Origin: Sulfurovum xiamenensis
Lineage (GTDB): Bacteria > Campylobacterota > Campylobacteria > Campylobacterales > Sulfurovaceae
DNA: 64,000 nt
Assembly: GCF_030347995.1 (NCBI RefSeq)
Contig: NZ_JAQIBC010000004.1
Coordinates: 38,173-102,172 of the forward strand
Reading direction: 5' to 3'
A program made the translations under genes and the position numbers. The notes beneath the pieces are model-generated. The model made no database searches. It saw nothing but the letters and a program-made list of their open reading frames with translations, and was not told where the DNA came from. The stretch's first letter is position 1. Each line of letters begins with the position of its first letter. Of this stretch, positions 18,327-27,707 are shown piece after piece.

Positions 18327-19295
18327 TTATTTGCTTTTAATACCGGCATTGACCAGGTCATGGATATGCAATACTCCGATGATCTTCCCCGCATCATTGG
18401 TGATAGGCAGAAGTTGTATGCGTCCATTTTCTATAATTTCAAGGGCTTCACTTGCCAGTAGCTCTGTATTGGTATAGCTTTTAGGATTCTGGCTGGCATA
18501 CTCTATAGCCAGGTGGTCTAAACTGAACCCCTCTTTCATCAGTGCCCGTCTAAGGTCACCATCACTTAAGATAGCGATAAATTTATCATCCGCATCTACG
18601 ATAAGCACTGTACCCAGTTTCCCTTCGCTCATGGCCACAATGGCATCTTTCAGGGTGGTTGTATCTTTGATAATAGGCAGATCTGTGGTTCTCATGAGAT
18701 CTTTGATCTTCACAAACAGTTTTCTTCCCAACGAACCTCCAGGGTGGAAAGAGGCAAAATCCTCTTGTTTGAACCCTCTTTGTTCCATCAGTGCGACAGC
18801 CAAGGCATCGCCCAATGCCATGGTCAGCGTGGTAGATGTCGTAGGGGCAGCACCCAGGGGACATGCTTCTTTCTCTACAGAAATGTCAAGAAAAACATCC
18901 GCATAAGAGCCAAGTGATGATTCTTTATTCCCTGTCAGCCCGATAAGCGGGATATCAAAACGTTTGATATGGGGAAGGATCTTCGTAAGCTCTTCACTCT
19001 CTCCACTGCTGCTGATAGCGAGCAGGGTATCGTTTTTACTTATCATCCCCAAGTCCCCATGCAGTGCCTCTGTAGGATGTAAAAAGAAACTGGATGTTCC
19101 CGTACTGGCAAACGTCGCAGCCATTTTGGCACCTACAAGACCGGATTTCCCTACACCGGTAATAATGAGCTTTCCCTTGGTTCCCAATATCAGTGAAATA
19201 GCATCCAGAAAGTTTTGGTCCAAACGTTCGGCAGCTTTGTATAGTGCATCTGCTTCAATGTGAAAAGTTTCTTGTGCAATTTTAATGAGATCCAT
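18327..19295 (-). CDS. kdsD: Arabinose-5-phosphate isomerase, KpsF/GutQ family
   Basis: 322 residues. SIS sugar-isomerase domain (about 30-170; GVGKSGLVGAKMAATFASTG and SSSGESEE) followed by two CBS domains. Converts ribulose-5-phosphate to arabinose-5-phosphate, the first step to KDO for lipopolysaccharide. Spacing to the downstream pseudouridine synthase gene is 12 bp, suggesting cotranscription. Confidence 0.92.
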   Translation of the reverse strand: MDLIKIAQETFHIEADALYKAAERLDQNFLDAISLILGTKGKLIITGVGKSGLVGAKMAATFASTGTSSFFLHPTEALHGDLGMISKNDTLLAISSSGESEELTKILPHIKRFDIPLIGLTGNKESSLGSYADVFLDISVEKEACPLGAAPTTSTTLTMALGDALAVALMEQRGFKQEDFASFHPGGSLGRKLFVKIKDLMRTTDLPIIKDTTTLKDAIVAMSEGKLGTVLIVDADDKFIAILSDGDLRRALMKEGFSLDHLAIEYASQNPKSYTNTELLASEALEIIENGRIQLLPITNDAGKIIGVLHIHDLVNAGIKSK

Positions 19296-19423
19296 GGTTT
19301 CAGTCTTTATATATTTTTAAAGGATTATAGCATAATTAGCAGGGGGAGAGGAGATGTTTATATTACTTCAGATCAAATCGATAAGGTAAATGAGATTCTC
19401 TCCTGCCTTAAGGCAGAAGTAGA

Positions 19424-21574
19424 TTAGATGATGAAGATCGTAGGAATGATAAGAGGATATCTCTTTTTCGTACGGATCACATGCTTTCTTACGACATTTC
19501 GAATTTCATTTTCGACATCTCTATGGTTCTTTAATGCTTCAGATTTCATGTTAAGCATCATAGTCTCAAGCAGTACTTCGATCTCTTTTGCAAACTTTTT
19601 ATCTTCTTTGGCAGCTACAAGTCCATGACTTGTCACTACCGGTTTACCCACGACTTTCTGGTTGCTTTGGCTGATTTGTGCAACAACATTGACGATACCG
19701 TCCTCCGCCAGTTTTTGTCTGTCAAGTACGACGTCATTTTCAATCGTCTTATTGTTTTGATTATCGATGTATGTTTTACCACTCTTGACTGTTTTGACCT
19801 TTTTAAGATATTTAGGTGTGATCTCTACTTGATCTCCATCGCTCATCAGCAAGATATTTCTCTCATCCACACCACAAGCAACCGCCGTTTTCGCATGTTG
19901 TGCAATGTGATTATACTCACCGTGAACAGGTAAGAAGAATTTAGGCTGGATCAGTCTCAAGATAAGCTTCTGCTCCTCTTGTGCTGCGTGACCAGAGACA
20001 TGGATATCCCCAAACTCTTTGTATCTTACTGTGACACCTGCTTTCATCAGTTTATTCATCAGACTGGAGACAGAAGCCTCATTCCCTGGAATTGCTGAAG
20101 CGGAGATGATAACAGTATCAGTAGGTTTAAGTTTGATATGTCTATGTTCATCCGTTGCCATACGGTTCAGTGCAGCCATGGTTTCACCCTGTGAACCCGT
20201 CGTGACGACGAGGATTTCATGGTCAGCATACTTAGGAACTTCATGCACTTCGATAAAGTGTTTCTCTTCGATATCTACAAAACCTAAAGCTCTGTTTGTC
20301 TCAACATTACGTTCCATAGAACGGCCGATCACACAGATCTTTCTTCCATGCTTCACACCTCTTTGCATCGCTTGGAAGATTCTGTGCACATTCGATGAGA
20401 AGGTTGACATGATCACCCTTCCTTTTGCAAGTTCGAACAGTGAATCAAACGTTTTCCCAACCACTTTTTCACTCTTTGTGAATCCAGGGTTATGGGAGTT
20501 CGTAGAATCAGAGAAAAGGCAAAGTACACCTTTTTCTCCATAATAGGCATAACGACGTAAGTCCATCGTATAGTCATCTACAGGGGTATGGTCTATTTTA
20601 AAGTCAGCCGTATGCATGATGATCCCTGCAGGTGTCTCGATTGCAAGAGAACAGGCATCAATGATAGAGTGGGTATTATGCAGCCACTCTATCTTCATAT
20701 CTCCGATCTGATACTGTTGTCTCAGTGTCACAAAGTTGAAATGTTTGGTGTGTGCGCTCAATCCATGTTCATTGAACTTGTTTTCTATCATAGCGAGTGC
20801 AAGTGGTGTTGCATAGATCGGAAATTCTAGTTCTTTAAACAGATATGGCATGGCACCAATATGGTCTTCATGTCCATGTGTGATAATGATATAGACGTCT
20901 TTTTGACCCTTGAGTGTGTGCAGATAAGAAAAGTCAGGTACTAAGATATCGACACCGTGCATTGTTTCATCAGGGAAACTCATACCCACATCGATGACGA
21001 TAGCTGTAGTCTCAGTTTCAAGTACGGCCATATTCCCGCCGATCTCACCAAGACCTCCAAGTGGTGTAAATCTGACCTTCCCTTTGCTCGCTATGTCAAT
21101 TTTTTTCCATGGATTCATGGTCGCGTCTTTTACGCGTGCATTCTCTTCAAGAGAGGCTCGCATGGTATCATTCACAGTGGTAACATTTTTTCTTTTCCCT
21201 CTGCCTTTACCGCCTCCGACACGGTTTTGCTGCGGTTTTTTGCCAGGATGTTGTTTTTTGGTTGGATTTTGTCTATTATCTTGACCTTCAGCATTTTGTG
21301 TTCTGTTAGGGTTCGGCTTTCTGTGAGGATGTGGTTTTCTGTTAGGGTTCGGCTTTCTGTTCCCATCCGGAGCCTCTCTGTCTTGCACATTCCCATTGAC
21401 TTCTCTTTGTGGGTTTGGCTTTCTATTCGGGTTCGGCTTTCTGTTCGCATTAGGGTTAGGTCGGTTGGTATTTTGCCCTTGTGTATTTTGTCTATGTGGG
21501 TTTGGTTTTCTATCTCTGGGTGTTCTTTGCCCTTGATTTTGAGATTTTTCGTTGTTCTGACTGTTGTTTTCCAT
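19424..21574 (-). CDS. rnj: Ribonuclease J with long basic repeat N-terminus
   Basis: 716 residues against about 555 for Bacillus RNase J. Residues 1-150 are a low-complexity Asn/Pro/Arg/Lys extension with repeated NRKPNPN units (DNA repeats at about 21290-21520). The metallo-beta-lactamase core follows, with THGHEDH at 232-238, the beta-CASP region and a C-terminal domain. 5'-3' exo/endoribonuclease that leads mRNA decay where RNase E is absent. Helicobacter RNase J also has an N-terminal extension. The first 65 bp overlap rsmA; AAAGGA 8 nt before the ATG supports this start. Confidence 0.94.
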   Translation of the reverse strand: MENNSQNNEKSQNQGQRTPRDRKPNPHRQNTQGQNTNRPNPNANRKPNPNRKPNPQREVNGNVQDREAPDGNRKPNPNRKPHPHRKPNPNRTQNAEGQDNRQNPTKKQHPGKKPQQNRVGGGKGRGKRKNVTTVNDTMRASLEENARVKDATMNPWKKIDIASKGKVRFTPLGGLGEIGGNMAVLETETTAIVIDVGMSFPDETMHGVDILVPDFSYLHTLKGQKDVYIIITHGHEDHIGAMPYLFKELEFPIYATPLALAMIENKFNEHGLSAHTKHFNFVTLRQQYQIGDMKIEWLHNTHSIIDACSLAIETPAGIIMHTADFKIDHTPVDDYTMDLRRYAYYGEKGVLCLFSDSTNSHNPGFTKSEKVVGKTFDSLFELAKGRVIMSTFSSNVHRIFQAMQRGVKHGRKICVIGRSMERNVETNRALGFVDIEEKHFIEVHEVPKYADHEILVVTTGSQGETMAALNRMATDEHRHIKLKPTDTVIISASAIPGNEASVSSLMNKLMKAGVTVRYKEFGDIHVSGHAAQEEQKLILRLIQPKFFLPVHGEYNHIAQHAKTAVACGVDERNILLMSDGDQVEITPKYLKKVKTVKSGKTYIDNQNNKTIENDVVLDRQKLAEDGIVNVVAQISQSNQKVVGKPVVTSHGLVAAKEDKKFAKEIEVLLETMMLNMKSEALKNHRDVENEIRNVVRKHVIRTKKRYPLIIPTIFII

Positions 21575-22367
21575 CTAAATTATCCTTTAGTTCATTATAT
21601 ATGTGATGATAAATAGATGTCTCAGCTTCATGAGGCCGTAGGTTGGGGTCTATACCCAACTTTTCGAAGGTTTGATGTACCATATCTTTAGAAAAAACAG
21701 CCGTAAGGTTTTTAGAGAGTTTTTTACGCGGTTGCGCAAATGCGATCTTTAAGAACGCTTCAAACCTCTCATCATCCAGTGACCGGTTTTTCTCTATTAA
21801 AAGCACCGCGGAAGTCACTTTCGGAGGGGGGACAAATGCTTCGGGTTCAACTTCGAAACAGAGTGTCGCTTTCCCTACCGTTTGAGCAAGTACAGAAAGA
21901 GCAGAAAACTCTTTTTGTGTGACACTTGCTGCAAACTTAACAGCCACTTCTTTTTGAACCATGACCAGAATGGACCGGCAGTGTTCATCTTTCAATGCTT
22001 TTAAAATGATATTGGTTGCGATATAGTAGGGCAGGTTGGCTACCAGATGATAAGGCTCATCCAACAGGCTTCCTGACTCCCAACGCTCAAGCACATCTCC
22101 GCACCGTAATTCAAAGTGCCCTTTGTGGATAGGTTCTTTGAATTCGGTTGTAAGATGCTCACATAATCTTTTATCAACCTCAAATGCTGTGACATTTCGA
22201 ACTTTTACAAGTTCTTTGGTTAAATCACCTAAGCCAGGTCCAATCTCTGCGACTTTTAGATCGTCATTGGGCATCGCTTGGATGATTTTATGAAGATAGA
22301 TATCATTCTTTAAAAAGTTTTGACCAAATTTTTTACTGGCAAATTCGGCTAAATTTTCAATAATCAT
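21510..22367 (-). CDS. rsmA: 16S rRNA dimethyladenosine transferase RsmA (KsgA)
   Basis: 285 residues from the preferred ATG at 22367 (MIIENLAEFASKKFGQNFL); a GTG at 22403 would add 12 residues but falls in a likely operator hairpin, and AAAGG precedes the ATG. SAM motif VAEIGPGLGDLT and catalytic NLPY are visible. Dimethylates two adenines in 16S helix 45. The C-terminal tail is polar (KQQSEQRKISKSR) and is encoded by the 65 bp shared with rnj. rsmA-rnj pairing links rRNA maturation with RNA decay. Confidence 0.93.
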   Translation of the reverse strand: MIIENLAEFASKKFGQNFLKNDIYLHKIIQAMPNDDLKVAEIGPGLGDLTKELVKVRNVTAFEVDKRLCEHLTTEFKEPIHKGHFELRCGDVLERWESGSLLDEPYHLVANLPYYIATNIILKALKDEHCRSILVMVQKEVAVKFAASVTQKEFSALSVLAQTVGKATLCFEVEPEAFVPPPKVTSAVLLIEKNRSLDDERFEAFLKIAFAQPRKKLSKNLTAVFSKDMVHQTFEKLGIDPNLRPHEAETSIYHHIYNELKDNLDGKQQSEQRKISKSRAKNTQR

Positions 22368-22397
22368 ACTATAATCTACCTTTATAATTGATACTAA

Positions 22398-22426
22398 TCC
22401 CACGTTTGGGATAATTTTTGTATAAT
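22398..22426 (+). promoter_or_regulatory. hisF promoter with adjacent 14-bp hairpin
   Basis: TATAAT at 22421-22426, 36 bp before the hisF ATG. Just upstream is TCCCA-CGTT-TGGGA (22398-22411), a 5-bp-arm inverted repeat that could be an operator for either hisF or the divergent rsmA. Confidence 0.45.
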
Positions 22427-22461
22427 CTTATCATAATTTTGAGAGGAAAACGGCGTATTAG

Positions 22462-23226
22462 ATGGATTATTTTGCAAAACGTATCATACCTTGTCTCGAT
22501 GTAGATAACGGACGGGTCGTGAAAGGTGTTAATTTTGTCGGGTTACGTGATGCAGGAGATCCTGTAGAAGTAGCCAGACGTTATAATGAAGAGGGTGCAG
22601 ACGAGATCACTTTTCTTGATATCGGTGCGAGTCATGAAGGACGTGACACGATCGTTGATGTCGTGAAAAAAGTAGCACAGGAAGTTTTCATACCTCTTAC
22701 GGTAGGTGGAGGGATCAGAGAACTTTCTGATATCTATAACCTTCTCAATGTAGGTTGCGATAAAGTCAGTGTGAACTCTGCAGCCATCAAGAACCCGGGT
22801 TTCATCGGAGAGGGTGCAAAACGTTTTGGATCGCAATGTATCGTAGTGGCGATAGATGCCAAAAGAGTGGCTGAAGACAAATGGCATGTCTTTACCCATG
22901 GGGGACGTAACGATACAGGTCTCGATGCACTGGAGTGGGCAAAGGAAGCGTATGAAAGGGGTGCAGGTGAATTGCTTGTCACCTCTATGGATGCAGATGG
23001 AACCAAAGCAGGATTTGACAATGCCTTGAACAGAAAGATCAGTGATCTTGTGAATATCCCTGTCATTGCATCTGGCGGTGCCGGAACGATGCAGCATATG
23101 GAAGAAGCATTCACGATCGGTCATGCGGATGCTGCTTTGGCAGCTTCGATTTTCCACTTCAAAGAGATTGACATCATGGAATTAAAACGCTATCTTAGAG
23201 GGAAGAACATCCCGGTGAGAATGTAG
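22462..23226 (+). CDS. hisF: Imidazole glycerol phosphate synthase cyclase subunit
   Basis: 254 residues, normal length. TIM barrel with the two phosphate-binding halves; catalytic D11 in [14 protein letters not shown] and the second Asp in [13 protein letters not shown]. Forms IGP and AICAR from PRFAR and ammonia delivered by HisH. Not next to other his genes here, so the pathway is dispersed. Followed 1 bp later by the phosphorylase-like gene. Confidence 0.96.
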   Translation: MDYFAKRIIPCLDVDNGRVVKGVNFVGLRDAGDPVEVARRYNEEGADEITFLDIGASHEGRDTIVDVVKKVAQEVFIPLTVGGGIRELSDIYNLLNVGCDKVSVNSAAIKNPGFIGEGAKRFGSQCIVVAIDAKRVAEDKWHVFTHGGRNDTGLDALEWAKEAYERGAGELLVTSMDADGTKAGFDNALNRKISDLVNIPVIASGGAGTMQHMEEAFTIGHADAALAASIFHFKEIDIMELKRYLRGKNIPVRM

Positions 23227-23227
23227 T

Positions 23228-23752
23228 ATGATCATTTGTGCAGGAGAGAGCGAGCAGTTTGATTTTGCTTTGCCCGTTGGCATTGGTCTGACAGACGTCG
23301 CGATCAATTTGACACGTTTATGTTTGTCACAAAAACCAAAATTTCTATTATTCGTCGGTACGGCAGGTTCGTATGGTGAAAAGAAAGTGTTTGACATTAT
23401 CGAATCAAAGACTGCCGCGAACATTGAGAACAGTTTTTTCACAGGTGGCTCTTATACCCCTATAGACAATATGGTCTCCACCGCAGAAGATGTTTCACGT
23501 GAAACAATTGTGAACAGTTCCAATTATATTACGACGGATAAAAGTATAGGGAAGGCGTACCTTTCTAAAAATATCCATTTGGAAAATATGGAATATTATG
23601 CGGTATTGAAAGTAGCAAAATCTTTTGATATCCCTGCGGCAGGTATTTTTATCGTAACCAATTATTGTGATGAAAATGCCCATAGAGATTTTATGAACAA
23701 TCACAAAGAAGCAATGCTTAGATTGACCAAGTATATGAAAGAAAGTAAATAG
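23228..23752 (+). CDS. Phosphorylase-superfamily protein (nucleoside phosphorylase-like)
   Basis: 174 residues, shorter than usual 5'-methylthioadenosine/purine nucleosidases (about 230). Shows FLLFVGTAGSYG, similar to the GxxGG core of the family, and a C-terminal GIFIVTNYCDENAHRDF comparable to the region with the catalytic Asp. Likely acts on a purine nucleoside or is a diverged member. It lies between hisF and rlmN with 1 bp and 0 bp spacing, clearly cotranscribed. A perfect parS site falls in its codons 88-93 (DVSRET). Confidence 0.7.
   Translation: MIICAGESEQFDFALPVGIGLTDVAINLTRLCLSQKPKFLLFVGTAGSYGEKKVFDIIESKTAANIENSFFTGGSYTPIDNMVSTAEDVSRETIVNSSNYITTDKSIGKAYLSKNIHLENMEYYAVLKVAKSFDIPAAGIFIVTNYCDENAHRDFMNNHKEAMLRLTKYMKESK
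23491..23506. promoter_or_regulatory. parS: parS site 1
   Basis: TGTTTCACGTGAAACA, an exact 16-bp match to the bacterial parS consensus bound by ParB/Spo0J. It is inside coding sequence, about 22 kb from the origin region, the usual position for parS. Confidence 0.92.
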
Positions 23753-24823
23753 ATGAAAAAAATAATACAAGATCTGACAAAAGAAGAGTTAAGTGAAGTG
23801 ATCAAACCTTCTTTCCGTGCGAAACAGATCTACAACTGGATCTACCATAAATATGCTATGTCATTTGAGGAGATGAAAAACCTCCCCAAAGAGATGAGAG
23901 AAAAACTCGATGAAGCGTATACACTTACCCCTCTTAAAACGGTTATGGTACAGAATTCTAAAGACGGAAGCCGTAAATATCTTTTCGAGCTCCATGATAA
24001 ACATACAGTGGAATCTGTTCTGCTTTTAATGAGGGAGAAGGAGTATCATGAAGACGGCTCTGTAAAGCACCAGGAGCGTTATACAGTCTGTATCTCATCC
24101 CAGGTAGGGTGTAAGGTAGGGTGTGCCTTTTGTTTGACAGCAAAGGGCGGTTTTATGCGTAATTTGACAGCGGGTGAAATCGTTGAACAGGTACGGATGA
24201 TCAAAAAGGATAATGGGATTGATGCCAACCGGCGTGTCAATATTGTTTTCATGGGGATGGGTGAACCACTTGACAACCTGACAGAGGTAGCAAAAGCTGT
24301 CAAGATATTTGCGGACCCTGAGGGTATGGCGATAGCGACACATAGACAAACCATCTCTACTTCCGGACTCAGTACGAAGATAGAAAGACTTGGAAAGATG
24401 GAACTGGGTGTGAACCTGGCGATCTCATTGCACGCGGTTGACGATGAATTGAGACAACAGTTGATGCCTATTAACAAAGCATACAATATTGAGTCTATCA
24501 TCACTGCGGTGAAAAACTTTCCTGTCAATGACAGAAAAAGAGTCATGTTTGAATACCTTGTCATTAAAGATGTCAATGATGATATCTCTGCAGCCAAGAA
24601 ACTTCTTTCGCTTCTTGATGGTATTAAAGCCAAGGTCAATTTGATCTATTTTAATCCGTATGGAGGTACGGAGTTCAAACGCCCAAGCGAAAAAGATATG
24701 AAAGAGTTCCAGGAGTATCTGACCAAAAGAGGTTTGCATTGTACGATACGTGAGTCTAAAGGGTTGGATATATCAGCAGCCTGCGGTCAGCTGAGAGAAC
24801 AGGAATTGGAAGGAGAAGTGTAA
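23753..24823 (+). CDS. rlmN: Dual-specificity rRNA/tRNA adenine-C2 methyltransferase RlmN
   Basis: 356 residues. Radical-SAM methyltransferase that modifies A2503 of 23S rRNA and A37 of some tRNAs. The CxxxCxxC cluster motif is CKVGCAFC (in [11 protein letters not shown]), followed by [10 protein letters not shown]; the C-terminal catalytic Cys is in AACGQL. Starts directly after the phosphorylase-like gene and its stop codon overlaps the start of a 33-residue membrane peptide (TAATG). Confidence 0.96.
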   Translation: MKKIIQDLTKEELSEVIKPSFRAKQIYNWIYHKYAMSFEEMKNLPKEMREKLDEAYTLTPLKTVMVQNSKDGSRKYLFELHDKHTVESVLLLMREKEYHEDGSVKHQERYTVCISSQVGCKVGCAFCLTAKGGFMRNLTAGEIVEQVRMIKKDNGIDANRRVNIVFMGMGEPLDNLTEVAKAVKIFADPEGMAIATHRQTISTSGLSTKIERLGKMELGVNLAISLHAVDDELRQQLMPINKAYNIESIITAVKNFPVNDRKRVMFEYLVIKDVNDDISAAKKLLSLLDGIKAKVNLIYFNPYGGTEFKRPSEKDMKEFQEYLTKRGLHCTIRESKGLDISAACGQLREQELEGEV

Positions 24824-24924
24824 TGTCAACTTTGGAACTTTTTATGTTAGGTTTTATTATCGTTGTTGCAGCGATTGGAGTAGGTTGGTTTATCTATGAC
24901 TCCAGGAGTGATGAGGAGAAATAG
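24823..24924 (+). CDS. 33-residue single-pass membrane peptide
   Basis: ATG overlaps the rlmN stop (TAATG), with AAGGAG 9 nt upstream. Encodes [20 protein letters not shown]..., one membrane helix (about 5-25), then a short charged tail DSRSDEEK. Size and layout recall small cytochrome-oxidase-associated peptides, but no such gene is nearby, so no function is assigned. Short length limits certainty. Confidence 0.6.
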   Translation: MSTLELFMLGFIIVVAAIGVGWFIYDSRSDEEK

Positions 24925-24932
24925 TTTTCTCC

Positions 24933-25862
24933 CTATTTTGTATTAAATACCCTTCTTTCTTTCTTGCAGATCAGATCTTTCATCTGAGCAAAATCACTTT
25001 TACTCTCTATATGAAATTTAGCACCCATATTAAAGGTCAAACTGTGGGCATGAAGCATCAGTCTGCTTGCTCCCGTTTCTTTCATACGATCTTCCGGACT
25101 GAGTATTTCTTCGAGGTAATCATTGGCAGTTTTGAAGGTGGTTCCGTAAAGTGGATCACCCAAAATAGGATGTTTCACGTGAAACAAATGGACCCTTATT
25201 TGATGGGTTCTTCCCGTATGAGGATAACAGGCTACAAGTGTAGCATCAAGTGTTTCATCATACTCTAGAGGGATAAAGTCTGTGTGAGATGCTTTCCCTT
25301 CTTCAGAGATAAAGACTTTGTGTTTGCTTTGGCTGTAGTCATTGTTGACCTTGATACGTTCTTTCGAAGAGAAGGGTTCTGTGAGTTTTCCATCGACCCA
25401 TGCAAGGTAGGATTTTTGAATATTTCTAGCTTCAAAGGCACTTTTTAGGAAGGACTCGGAGTGCTTATGCTTGCTTGCCAAAAGCAATCCGGATGTTTCC
25501 ATATCTATACGGTGTACAGCATTGGCATCATCACCGGCAATAGTTCGGATTTCATCGAGTAAAGAGTAGGGGGTAGCCATGGTATTGGGGTGGACCAATA
25601 CACCGGAGTACTTTTCAAAGACCATAAAGTCTTTGGTATGAAAGAGAGGAAGGTTCCCTTGTGATGTAGGTTTAAAATAGACCACTTCCACTTCACCCTC
25701 TATATGCTCTCCGGAACGGAAAAAAGAGTTTTTTCCGATCAGTAATCTTCCTTTGGAGATGACACGTTGGGCTTGTCCTTGTGACATATTAAAGGTACGC
25801 ATGATAAATACAAATGCAGGCATTTTCTCTGCTACTGTAAATTTCTCTTTGACAAATGGCAT
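24933..25862 (-). CDS. RluA-family pseudouridine synthase
   Basis: About 309 residues from the preferred ATG at 25862 (MPFVKEKFTV; AAAGGTG upstream), although the frame is open 20 codons further. S4-like N-terminal domain, catalytic HRIDMETSGLLLASK (Asp), HTGRTHQIRVH and the closing HPILGDPLYG. Target uridine cannot be deduced; RluD or RluC-like. parS site 2 is embedded where the protein reads LFHVKHP, so an otherwise flexible part of the motif is shaped by the DNA site. Convergent with the rlmN operon. Confidence 0.88.
   Translation of the reverse strand: MPFVKEKFTVAEKMPAFVFIMRTFNMSQGQAQRVISKGRLLIGKNSFFRSGEHIEGEVEVVYFKPTSQGNLPLFHTKDFMVFEKYSGVLVHPNTMATPYSLLDEIRTIAGDDANAVHRIDMETSGLLLASKHKHSESFLKSAFEARNIQKSYLAWVDGKLTEPFSSKERIKVNNDYSQSKHKVFISEEGKASHTDFIPLEYDETLDATLVACYPHTGRTHQIRVHLFHVKHPILGDPLYGTTFKTANDYLEEILSPEDRMKETGASRLMLHAHSLTFNMGAKFHIESKSDFAQMKDLICKKERRVFNTK
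25171..25186. promoter_or_regulatory. parS: parS site 2
   Basis: TGTTTCACGTGAAACA again, exact, 1,680 bp from site 1 and inside the pseudouridine synthase gene. Two close sites should nucleate one ParB complex near the origin. Confidence 0.92.
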
Positions 25863-25922
25863 CTCTGCTTCACCTTTTTTATTAATAGAACGCTTTTTGA
25901 ACAAAGTCCAAAAAATGTCCAT

Positions 25923-26182
25923 TTCTACAACTTTGACATCTAGTCAGTCTTTTAAAAATGGATTGTTGACACTGGGTCGCACGACTCAGCATTTAGTGCA
26001 TCGCTTGTACTGCATTTTAATGCTTGACTTCAACAGTCAGCTTATACGACTAGTCGTATTATTAACTGCTATTTTGGTAGAATTCTAGCATAAAAAATTT
26101 GTTTCTATATTGTATTGAAATATCTATTCCCACAGAGATCACGGGAACGAAGGTTGCAATGTAAAACACCAAGGAAAAGAAA
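25923..26182 (+). promoter_or_regulatory. purB upstream region with nested palindromes
   Basis: 260-bp intergenic stretch. Contains ATACGACTAGTCGTAT (26044-26059), a perfect 16-bp palindrome, and nearby inverted repeats GTCG-CA-CGAC and GCATT-TT-AATGC. A TAGAAT -10-like element follows at 26078-26083. The palindrome sits about where a -35/operator would be. The regulator is unknown; PurR is not usual in this phylum. Confidence 0.45.
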
Positions 26183-27511
26183 ATGGTTGAAAGATATTCA
26201 AGAGAAGAGATGGCACAACATTGGACACAACATGCAAGATATGCAGCGTGGCTTGAGGTTGAAAAAGCCGCTGTGAAAGCATGGAATAAATTGGGACTTA
26301 TTCCTGATGATGATTGCGAAAAGATCGTGAAGAATGCTACCTTCTCAGTAGAGAGAATCGAAGAGATAGAAGCGATTACCAAACATGACCTGATCGCTTT
26401 TAATACCAGTGTCAGCGAAAGTCTTGGAGAGGAGTCTAGATGGTTTCACTATGGTATGACATCTTCAGATGCAGTAGATACAGGTGTTGCACTTCAAATG
26501 AAAGCTTCTCTGGAGATCATTATTGCTGACGTGAAGATGCTGATGGAGTCTATCAAGAAACGTGCCGAAGAACATAAAATGACTCTGATGGTAGGAAGAA
26601 GTCACGGTATCCATGGTGAGCCTATTACTTTTGGATTGACTTTGGCAGTATGGTATGATGAGATGGCTAGACATCTTAAGAACCTTGAAGAGACGATGGA
26701 AGTGATCGCTGTAGGTCAGATCTCTGGTGCTATGGGTAACTTTGCACATGCACCACTTGAACTTGAGGAGTTGGCCATGGCTGAATTAGGTTTGAAACCT
26801 GAGCCTTGTTCAAACCAAGTCGTGCATAGAGACAGATATGCAAGATTGGCAACTGCTTTGGCACTGATGGCTTCTTCTGTAGAAAAATTCGCAGTACAGG
26901 TCAGACACTTGCAAAGAACAGAAGTGTATGAAGCTGAAGAGTATTTTGCAAAAGGGCAAAAAGGATCTTCTGCGATGCCACATAAAAGAAACCCGATCCT
27001 GACGGAAAATATCACGGGTCTTGCAAGAATGATCAGAGCCTATGCTGCTCCGGCTATGGAGAACGTAGCACTTTGGCATGAAAGAGATATCTCTCACTCT
27101 TCTACTGAGAGATTTTGGCTTCCAGATGCGTTTATCACTTCAGACTTTATGCTGCACAGAATGAACAGTGTCATTGCAAATCTCACAGTCATGCCTGAGA
27201 ACATGATGAAGAACCTTAATCTTACGGGTGGATTGGTTTTCTCTCAAAGAGTATTGCTAGAGCTTCCTAAAGCGGGTGTAAGTAGAGAAGATGCCTATAA
27301 GATCGTTCAAAGAAATGCAATGAAAGTATGGGAAGAGATCCAGCAAGGCAAACCAACGACCAATGATGAAGGTGAATCTTTATACCTGGGACACTTGCTT
27401 GCAGATGAAGAGTTAAGATCTAAACTTTCAGAAGCGCAGATCAGAGAGTGTTTTAATTATGATTACTACACTAAAAATGTAGATGCTATTTTTAAAAGAG
27501 TCTTTAAATAA
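26183..27511 (+). CDS. purB: Adenylosuccinate lyase
   Basis: 442 residues. Catalyses two fumarate-releasing steps of purine synthesis. The family signature GSSAMPHKRNP is present near residue 265, and the catalytic His region is in VGRSHGIHGEP. AAGGAAAAGAAA precedes the ATG. Monocistronic. Confidence 0.97.
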   Translation: MVERYSREEMAQHWTQHARYAAWLEVEKAAVKAWNKLGLIPDDDCEKIVKNATFSVERIEEIEAITKHDLIAFNTSVSESLGEESRWFHYGMTSSDAVDTGVALQMKASLEIIIADVKMLMESIKKRAEEHKMTLMVGRSHGIHGEPITFGLTLAVWYDEMARHLKNLEETMEVIAVGQISGAMGNFAHAPLELEELAMAELGLKPEPCSNQVVHRDRYARLATALALMASSVEKFAVQVRHLQRTEVYEAEEYFAKGQKGSSAMPHKRNPILTENITGLARMIRAYAAPAMENVALWHERDISHSSTERFWLPDAFITSDFMLHRMNSVIANLTVMPENMMKNLNLTGGLVFSQRVLLELPKAGVSREDAYKIVQRNAMKVWEEIQQGKPTTNDEGESLYLGHLLADEELRSKLSEAQIRECFNYDYYTKNVDAIFKRVFK

Positions 27512-27707
27512 ATAGCTTGTATCGTGGGCACTTTGTCCACGGTAAATAGAGATAGATACTATCACTTTTTCCACCTTTCCCCTCCTATAAATGCTCCTTA
27601 TACTTTTTGCAAACTCCCTGCCAGAGAGCCTTTCAAATGCTATCACCAAATCTTATAAAAAAGATGCCTAAAAATGATACAACTTTTCAAAAATACACAA
27701 GGTAAAT
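27512..27707. other. purB-nrdA intergenic region
   Basis: 196 bp. CGTGGGC-ACTTT-GTCCACG soon after the purB stop can fold (7 bp, one G-U) but has no T-run. No convincing NrdR box pair was found before nrdA. Confidence 0.3.

Noticed and set aside
20019..21616. Long plus-strand frames antisense to rnj
   Set aside because: Open only because of the codon bias and repeats of rnj; translations are Ser/Phe/Leu-rich shadows.
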